From contig CM053031.1 of NCBI GenBank assembly GCA_028564925.1, forward strand, positions 101,711,531 through 101,775,530: 64,000 bases of DNA. Direction: 5' to 3'. Under the pieces are notes generated by a model. It saw only the letters and a list, made by a program, of their open reading frames with translations, was not told the origin of the DNA and did not search any database. Each line of letters opens with the position of its first letter. The stretch's first letter is position 1. Both the position numbers and the translations under genes were made by a program. The stretch comes from Lithobates sylvaticus. Its lineage: Eukaryota; Chordata; Amphibia; Anura; Ranidae. Shown here piece by piece: positions 57,144-64,000 of the stretch.

Positions 57144-57362
57144 CTCATATGTGACTTCACATCCAGGAGTTCCAGAGAAGTTACACGTGGTTCTCCAGCC
57201 AGGTTTTGCAGAATCTTCAGCCTAGGACCACAGTGTTTATAGAACTCTGTGCAGATGTTGAGCAGAGACTCCCGTGGCCTCCGAAACTCTTCTCGAGCAA
57301 TCCGCTCATCCAGTTCTTCCCTGGGTAGTCCCTGACCTTCTTCTAGCAGGTGAAGATTATCT
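57144..57362 (-). CDS. UNC80: UNC80 exon
   Basis: 219 nt, minus strand, from gtttttcag to gtttgg. Peptide (R)DNLHLLEEGQGLPREELDE then RIAREEFRRPRESLLNICTE then FYKHCGPRLKILQNLAGEPR and ELLDVKSHMR. The donor GTTTGG is non-consensus beyond GT but is fixed by the conserved ...SHMR|LAEIAH joint. The intron to the next exon is only 119 bp. Confidence 0.95.
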
Positions 57363-57442
57363 CTGAAAAACAAGTATCTTTCATTTGATATTGTACAAGA
57401 AACAAATATTCAGTAAAATCACACATTGAAATGAATTATTAC

Positions 57443-57535
57443 CTCAGGTTGACCCCAGCTGACATAGTGTGATTTGCTGTTGTGGCTCCTTTGTGGCCTT
57501 GATCACCTCGGCTCATCTGGGGTGCTGTCATGGGC
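57443..57535 (-). CDS. UNC80: UNC80 exon
   Basis: 93 nt, minus strand, between atttttag and gtaata. Peptide (R)PMTAPQMSRGDQGHKGATT then ANHTMSAGVNL(R). In mammals I recall a further stretch between SGVN and the ...NLHLLEEG part. Here the exon splices directly to DNLHLLEE, so a short alternatively used segment may be skipped or absent. Confidence 0.9.
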
Positions 57536-57688
57536 CTAAAAATATTCTTTGTGTTAAAATATCTAAAAACTACATTTCAAGAGAATGTTTACCATTTTTG
57601 TATACATTTTATTGTTACATGCAAGACTAAAAATTTTTCAGTAGGAAAATCATTATGGTAAAATTGGGAATATATACTATTATGTCAG

Positions 57689-58584
57689 GAGAATTGGGAC
57701 ACCTGCCTTTACACACACATGCACTTTAATGGCATCCCAGTCTTAGTCCATAGGGTTCAATATTGAGTTGGCCCACCCTTTTCAGCTATAACAGCTTCAA
57801 CTCTTCTGGGAAGGCTGTCCACAAAGTTTAGGAGTGTGTCTATGGGAATGTTTGACCATTCTTCCAGAAGCGCATTTGTGAGGTCAGGCACTGATGTTGG
57901 ACAAGAAAGCCTGGCTTGCAGTCTCCGCTTTAATTCATCCCAAAAAGGTGTTCTATCGGGATGAGGTCAGGACTCTGTGCAGGCCAGTCAAGTTCCTCCA
58001 CCCCAAACTAGCTCATCCATGTCTTTATTGACCTTGCTTTGTGCGCTGGTCCAAATCATTTGGTGGAGGGGGGATTATGGTGTTGGGTTGTTTTTCAGTG
58101 AAGGGAATCCTTAAGGAGTTAGCATACCAAGACATTTTGGACAATTTCATGCTTCCATCTTCTTGGGAACAGTTTGGGGATGGCCCCTTCCTGTTCCAAT
58201 ATGACTGTGCACCAGTGCACAAAGCAAGGTCCATAAAGACATGGATGAGCGAGTTGGGGTGGAGGAACTTGACTGGCCTCCCCAGAGTCCTGACCTCAAT
58301 GTGATAGAACACCTTTGGGATGAATTAGAGTGGAGACGGCAAGCCAGGCCTTCTCATACACATCAGTGCCTGACCTCACAAATGTGCTTCTGGAAGAATG
58401 ATCAAAGATTCCCATAGACACACTCCTAAACCTTGTGGACAGCCTGCCCAGAAGAGTTAACACTGTTATAGTTGAAAAGGGTGGACCAACGCAATATTGA
58501 ACCCTACGGACTAAGACTGAGATGCCATTAAAGTTCATGTGTATGTAAAGGCAGGCGTCCAAATACTTTTGACAATATAGTGTA
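57689..58584. mobile_element. Palindromic Tc1-like element in UNC80 intron
   Basis: The left half (57692-58050) is the reverse complement of the right half (58200-58584): GGCACTGATGTTGGACAAGA, TGTTCTATCGGGATGAGGTC and GACTCTGTGCAGGCCAGTCA each reappear inverted. The right half encodes a decayed Tc1 transposase C-terminus. Same family as 3600-5600. The result is a ~0.9-kb hairpin-capable, non-autonomous element. Confidence 0.8.
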
Positions 58585-58684
58585 TAAGAAACAATGCAGA
58601 GAAAGGATTCCCATGAGTTAGCATAAGAGACAGCCCAGTAGATGCAGTGTGGCTTTGGGTTAGCTTCATCTCACTATAACCTTA

Positions 58685-59110
58685 AGCCCCATACACACGG
58701 TAGGATTTTCCGATGGATTCTGTCCTATCAGACAATGTTGTCGGAAAATCAGACCGTGTGTAGGCACCATCGGACAGTTTCCATCAGATTGTCTGACAGA
58801 CAAAGTCCTATCTCCTGCTGGATAGATTTTTTGACAACAAAGTCCGATCACACCAAATCCGATCGTGTGTAGCGAATTCCGACCGGACAAAGTGCTACGC
58901 ATGCTCAGATCACATTACAAGACCCAAGCTATTGGCTACTAGCCTCTACGTAGTCCCGTCGTAGGCAACAAACGTCACCACGTTCAGAATGATCGGATTT
59001 TCCGACAACTTTGTCCGACCGTGTGTACGCAAAACCAACATCAGACAAAGTATGACGGACATGGTCTGACGGACCTGGTCCTCGGATAATCCGCGCGTGT
59101 GTATGGGGCT
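58685..59110. mobile_element. Harbinger-like MITE in UNC80 intron
   Basis: AGCCCCATACACACGGTAGG and CGCGTGTGTATGGGGCT, perfect TTA (58682-58684, 59111-59113), 426 bp. The same family as 15121-15546 in opposite orientation, with GACCTGGTCCTCGGATAATC mirroring GATT-type sequence there. Confidence 0.87.
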
Positions 59111-59450
59111 TTAGAATGATCTATCCAATAAAATATAAGTCGGTCTCTCTGACTCATTCATTTCATTCATTTTCATTTGCACATTGTCTCTCTTTGTAAT
59201 AGTTGGGAGATATGTTTAACATTTTTAAAAAAAAAAATTTAATACTGACCTTAAAAATATAAGGAAGAAATATACCAAACTACTTTACATTTTATCTATG
59301 CATAATGAATTTATAAGGAAGGGTAGAATCATACTTTTTTCTAGGAAGGAGAAACACTAAAACACAGAAGTTTGCAAGGAGTCATAAAAAACCCCAATGT
59401 GGGGCCAGAAACTAGGATTCCTGTTTTGAATACTACCGTACATCATTTAC

Positions 59451-59622
59451 CTTGTTAAAGCTTCTACACTATAAAGAAGAGCCTGAAGTGACGTGGCCAA
59501 GGCAGCAGTGGCAGCAATTTCTTCACGAGCCGCTGACACTGTCTCCAACAGTGTTGTCTGCCGTTTTAACTTCTGCAAATAGCAGGGAACCAGGGCTTCC
59601 AGCACCATCAACATCTGGAGGC
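59451..59622 (-). CDS. UNC80: UNC80 exon
   Basis: 172 nt, minus strand, between cttctcag and gtaaat. Peptide (S)LQMLMVLEALVPCYLQKLK then RQTTLLETVSAAREEIAATA then ALATSLQALLYSVEALT. A helical repeat segment typical of the UNC80 HEAT-like body. Flanking joins FR-S-LQML and LT-R-PMTAP are both conserved. Confidence 0.95.
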
Positions 59623-59745
59623 TGAGAAGTGAACATTTTAAAAACTGATACAAATGTATTTTTTTTCCTTGTACATAATTTTACATAATTTCCCAGTCCC
59701 ATCCCTTCACTTCAAACTATTAAAACCTCAGCAGAGGCTAGTTAC

Positions 59746-59842
59746 CTGCGAAATGACTCTGGAGCATAGGCTACCACTGTTACACACAGCTTTATGCACT
59801 CACTGATGGAGAATGCCATGTCTTCATTGCCATAACAGAAAT
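59746..59842 (-). CDS. UNC80: UNC80 exon
   Basis: 97 nt, minus strand, between atctag and gtaact. Peptide (D)FCYGNEDMAFSISECIKLC then VTVVAYAPESFR. Too short to stand out as an open frame, but it matches vertebrate UNC80 residue for residue as far as I recall. It joins both neighbours in phase. Confidence 0.95.
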
Positions 59843-60115
59843 CTAGATAGAATTGAAACACAAGCTGGTTAACTGTTGGTTCTCCCACTGAGACATTGGG
59901 CTCCATTTACAGAACCAGATAGCATGCAGTATTTAAGTATTTTCCCAAATACCACATGCGATCCAGAAAATGTCAATTCACTATTGCTTTATGAGGTAGT
60001 TACTACATAAAACAGGAGTGAAAGTAAATTCACAAAAATAAAATTTTAAAATGCATGCGGTAAGTAGTGGTCCCAGCATGCGATATTTAGTCGACAGCCA
60101 GTGGCCGCCGTGTCC

Positions 60116-60680
60116 TTAACCACTTCATTAACGCGCTATGGTCTTATGTCCGCCGGGCACCCGCGATTGCCCGTTAAAACAACGGGACCGTGCGGGACCC
60201 TGGAACTGTGTGTGTAAACACACAGCTCCACGTCCTGTCAGTGCAGAGGAGACCGATCATGTGATCCCAGTACGGAGGAACACATGATCGGTCTCCTCCC
60301 CTTGAGTCCCCTCCCCCCACAGTTAGAATCACTTCTATTAGGGAACATATTAACCCCTCCAGCGCCCCCTAGAGTTAACCCCTTCCCTGCCAGTCACATT
60401 TACACAGTAATCATTGCAATTTTATAGCAACGATCGCTGTGTAAATGTGAATGGTTCCAAAAATGTGTCAAAAGTGTCCGAAGTGTCCGCCGCAATGTCG
60501 CAGTCACGAAAAAAAAATCGCAGATCGCCGCCATTACTAGTAAAAAAAAAAAAAAAAAAATTCAATAAATCTATCCCCTATTTTGTAGACGCTATAACTT
60601 TTGCGCAAACCGATCAATATACGCCTATTGCGATTATTTTTACCAAAAATATGTAGAAGAATAACGGCCTAAACTGAGGA
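60116..60680 (-). mobile_element. ~1-kb TTAA element, copy 7, truncated
   Basis: TTAACCACTTCATTAACGCG at 60116, family interior in reverse (CGCCATTACTAGTAAAAAAA; TTTGCGCAAACCGATCAATA), cut off at 60680 by the palindromic repeat that follows. About 45% of the element is missing. Confidence 0.75.
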
Positions 60681-61380
60681 GTCATCAGCTGTCAGCGGGA
60701 TTTTCCAGCAAGTTCCGGCAATAAAAATTAAGAAAAAAAACAGCATGGGGTCCCCCCCAATCCATACCGGGCCTTTCGGGTCTGGTATGGATTTTGAGGG
60801 GAACCTCTATGCCAAAATAAAAAAAAAGAATGGTGTGGGCCCCCCGCCCTCCTGAACCATACCAGGCCACATGCCCTCAACATAGGGGGGTGCTTTGCAG
60901 CGGGGGGGGTCTGCAGGCGCCACCGCCGACCCGAAAAAATAAGAAGAAAAAAGAAAGGTCTGCACCTACCGAAGGCTCCTGCCATCTGACAGCTCTGACA
61001 TCTGACAGTTCTTAAATAACCAAGGGCCACCCAGTGACATCCTTATAATGTCATTGACCCAGCATACCCCTGGCCGATCATGTCTCAAGGCCCTGCCTGC
61101 CCCAAAGCACCCCCACCTTTTGAGGCCATGCGGTCTGGTATGGTTCAGGAGGGGGGTGCTTGCTCGTCCCCTCCCTTTCCTGACCTGCCAGGCTGCATGC
61201 TCAGATAAGGGTCTGGTATGGATTTTGGAGATGGATTTTATTTTTTTATTTTGGCATGTGCATCCCTCTCAAAATCCATACCAGACCCCATGACGCACCC
61301 ATTTTTTTTTTTACATTTACACTTTACATTTACATTTTACATTCACCTGTCAACGGGAAACCCCGCTGACAGCTGATGAC
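60681..61380. mobile_element. Palindromic GC-rich element
   Basis: GTCATCAGCTGTCAGCGGGA at the left and CCCGCTGACAGCTGATGAC at the right are inverted. The interior repeats inverted blocks (AATCCATACCGGGCC / TATGGATTTTG; CCTGAACCATACCAGGCCAC / CATGCGGTCTGGTATGGTTC). The middle is shared with 6655-6830. It truncated the TTAA element to its left. Class unknown. Confidence 0.65.
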
Positions 61381-61853
61381 TCATAATTTGTTAAGGAAGT
61401 GGCCGCCGCCCACTTCCTAACAACTTTGAGGAGACACTGTTACCATGTTCAGAGGTAAAGTGGCAGTGTCTGTAAAAGGGCCCCTTAGACCCACTGATAC
61501 TCACCTTGCTTCAGTGTAGGTGGTGTTGGACACTAGGGGGAGTGGTGCTTTGCCTCTTGCCCAGTGATTGGCTGCTAAAACTGTGTTTTCACTTGGGCAG
61601 AGGTCACATGCTTCCCACACCAAATATTTTTGCTGGCTGAGAAATCAGAAATAGTGACATCAATAGCAAGATGAGTATCAATGGGTTGGGGGGCCTCTAC
61701 ATAGACAGTGTCACTTTACCATGAATGGGAAAGTTGGCAACATCTCATTTAGGTCTTAAAAATCAATAAAGTCAAAAGCACAAGCTGCATTTTTCTTTAT
61801 TTCATAATTAAAAAGGTTTTACTATGTTTTGTATATTTAGAATGTATAGTTAC
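61381..61853. other. UNC80 intron, with small hairpin
   Basis: A perfect-looking hairpin TTAAGGAAGTGG / CCACTTCCTAA surrounds GCCGCC near 61392-61420. The rest is plain intron. Confidence 0.35.
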
Positions 61854-61995
61854 CTAATGATTTAAGGGGACGCTCTGCTTTCACAAGTTCCAGGATATCT
61901 AGATTATCAGGTTTTTCACTCTCCAAAGACTGGAGAAGGTCAAACAAGCACTGAGAAGACACACCTTTGCTAGAAGAGCCACTGCTTACACCATC
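61854..61995 (-). CDS. UNC80: UNC80 exon (most N-terminal in the window)
   Basis: 142 nt, minus strand, between atccacag and gtaact. Peptide DGVSSGSSSKGVSSQCLFDL then LQSLESEKPDNLDILELVKA then ERPLKSL(D). The serine-rich linker then conserved helix is as in vertebrate UNC80. The next upstream exon is beyond the right edge; an LTR element lies in that intron. Confidence 0.95.
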
Positions 61996-62238
61996 CTGTG
62001 GATGAACATGTTGTGTAAGAAGATGAATACAATACAAATTTAATGAAAAATAAAATTTCCAAACTGATATTAATATGCCAAGCAATGTGTTAGATTCTTA
62101 TATGTCACAAACAAGCACACAATAAATTGTAGATGTTTTGTTTAATAATGAATCCTATTAAACCTTCTTCTAGTAAAAGCTCTACTTCAGTCATTGGAAC
62201 ATGATTTGATTCTTATAATAAAATTATGTCTTACATAT

Positions 62239-63291
62239 GTAGCGCTACCCCCAGTTAAGAGAGCCGCTGGTTTGTTTTGGGTCCCTGAGTACAGCTCCAC
62301 CAACCCCCGGCAATTTGCTCTACCCGCTCTGGCACAGTTAGTCAAGGGGTATGAATCTATGCACATAAAAATATCACTTATACTCTAAGTGTAATGGGTA
62401 TGAACTCACAAGCAGACTGCTGAAATAAGAATAACTGGCTTTACTTTGTCAGTAAGGAAAAAGAATAGCAACATGCATTTGAACATATGACTTATAACAC
62501 ATTAGCAGGTCCCTGCAATATGCACTTAAACATGTACACATATATGTATCAACTAGCAATGGGGGAACGGAGCGCCAAGTGTGGCGACCGCATGCTATGC
62601 ACCCCTGAGGTGCAATAAATCTATCTGCGCCTACCTAATGGACCAGGCCTGATCCCTAGTAATAGAGCTCAGTCCTTGTACTAGTACAGTGTTCTTCACC
62701 GGCAATGAATCTGTAGAGGTGGTGCACATGTAGCTTTAAATGGTGTCTTTGTAATCCACAGAAAGTAACATTGCTGCTCTGAGGTAAATTGCGCCTAGGC
62801 AGTTCAATAGGCATAAAACGTGTGTATCAATGCAGGATGAGCCTTCCGGCTCTCTCACCAATCCTTGGGTACCGTCCTCAGCTCCGGTCCCTCCAATGGC
62901 GGTTCTGGTCTCCTCAGTCACAGCCCCTGCGCTCCGGTCCTCAGCTCCGACCGACCGACTGTAGGGAAGAGTCTCCGCTCCGCTGCTGCTGACTCTGAGG
63001 TATGAGAGTCTCACTCCATCTGCTGCAAGGCCCAGGCTTCAGGCCTTCAGCTCCGGTCCGCACAGGTGTCTCCACTGGCAGTAGTCTCCGCGTCACAAGC
63101 TCTGTCAGCAGAGGCAGGCCAGTCCTGTCAGGCCTCAGAAGAGGAAGTGTCCCAAGAGGAAGAGGCGGTCTCCGCTCTTCCTTTTTATAACCTCCCCCAG
63201 CAGCCTCTCGGGCGGAAGCAAGCAGCCCGGGAGCCTGGGGGATTATGGGGAATGTAGTCTTTTCCCCTAAAAGGGGTACGACCCCGCTACA
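62239..63291 (-). mobile_element. 3' LTR of an LTR retroelement
   Basis: The minus-strand LTR runs TGTAGCGGGGTCGTACCCC (63291) to GGGGGTAGCGCTACA (62239), 1,053 bp, with TG...CA ends and short inverted tips. A purine-rich tract (AAAGTGGGGGGAGTG) lies immediately upstream, as expected before a 3' LTR. The partner LTR is outside the window, so age and wholeness cannot be judged. Confidence 0.75.
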
Positions 63292-64000
63292 CACTCCCCC
63301 CACTTTGAATCTTTGGTCCCCAAAGACAGTGTTCAAACTACAAACTTTCTCGGGAACAACACTTTCACATAATTTGGACAGAGGAGCTTCCCACCAATTG
63401 GCATAAGATGGGGAGCTGTCCTGCCTACAGGTCACTTCAGTGTGGGTGACCTGTTTAACTGTGCCAGAGAGTGAGCTGGGGTTGCCCTCCACCAAATGAA
63501 CAGTGGATGGGTCAGGGCTTTCAGCACTTCTCCTTGCTGTAGTAACAGAGTCCTCTGAACTTTCTCCCATCTTGGGGTAAGTTAACTTCTTGGGAGGCTT
63601 CACAACTCTGCGAGCTCTCTGTTCTCTTGGAACTTCTTCAGGAACACATTCTGGCAACATCTCTGGTTCTGGAACATCTACTTCTTCCTCTGGGTAGAGA
63701 CCAGGGATATCTTCCCAGCACTCAGGCACAACACTGAATGGCACAAACTCTGTGGCTTCTGGGTTCAATGTTCCATCTTCCACATCTTCAGTAGGTGGAA
63801 GATCTATGGCAGAATTTCCTGGGGTTGAGGAAGGCCATAGCCATTCAAGTTCTCCTCTTTCTTCTTCTGGTTGGGGGTCCTGTCCACCCCTAACTTGGGA
63901 TGTCTGAGACCTAGTATTAGGCCTGGGGGTATCCAGAATGGAAACAGATTCAGGTACGTCTCTTGCTAGAGGCATTCTGACTGCTTCAGTGAGTGGGAGC
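63292..64000 (-). mobile_element. LTR retroelement internal region, C-terminal end of pol (edge-cut)
   Basis: On the minus strand a proline- and glutamate-rich peptide contains VPREQRARRVVKPPKKLTYP, the kind of tail that follows the integrase of Ty3/Gypsy-type elements. It is open to the window edge, and its annotated frame extends into the LTR. Family placement beyond LTR retroelement is tentative. Confidence 0.6.

Noticed and set aside
63002-63257. Plus-strand open frames in the LTR
   Set aside because: Shadows of the LTR sequence; no domain.
1-64000. tRNA, rRNA, snRNA or microRNA genes
   Set aside because: None recognised. The strong hairpins seen belong to MITEs, and no cloverleaf with A and B boxes was noticed.

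Overview
This window is vertebrate nuclear DNA, most likely from a ranid (true) frog. Two conserved vertebrate genes can be recognised exon by exon, and the remainder is dense in interspersed DNA repeats of types I know as abundant in ranid genomes. The species call is inference; the gene calls rest on spliced, in-frame peptides that I matched from memory of the vertebrate proteins.

Layout. About 5.8-23.8 kb, plus strand: the 3' end of KANSL1L. It has 6 clear coding exons plus one candidate alternative or duplicated exon, and carries the PEHE domain and the stop codon. About 52.2-62.0 kb, minus strand: seven consecutive internal exons of UNC80, the scaffold of the NALCN sodium-leak channel. 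The two genes converge, as in other tetrapods. However, the last part of UNC80 and the RPE gene expected between them were not recognised in the intervening 28 kb.

Everything else is introns and intergenic DNA filled with mobile DNA: seven copies of a roughly 1-kb TTAA-flanked non-autonomous element; smaller TTAA MITEs; two Harbinger-like MITE groups with 3-bp TWA target duplications; hAT MITEs with 8-bp duplications; several Tc1/mariner elements, some split by later insertions; CR1-like LINE fragments on both strands; DIRS-type retroelement fossils; and the 3' LTR end of an LTR retroelement running off the right edge. Many insertions are nested, so relative ages can be read directly.

The most unusual structure is at 38.5-45.8 kb. 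A 1,790-bp unit is repeated head to tail almost three times (39463-44793) with about 0.2% divergence. Each unit carries, on the minus strand, a complete hammerhead ribozyme core and a CpG-rich, CRE-containing promoter-like block. The array is flanked on both sides by near-identical 959-bp copies of the neighbouring DNA. It looks like a very recent insertion or amplification of a non-coding, ribozyme-bearing (Penelope/retrozyme-like) element. Degenerate hammerhead-like motifs also occur in three other, unrelated repeats of the window.
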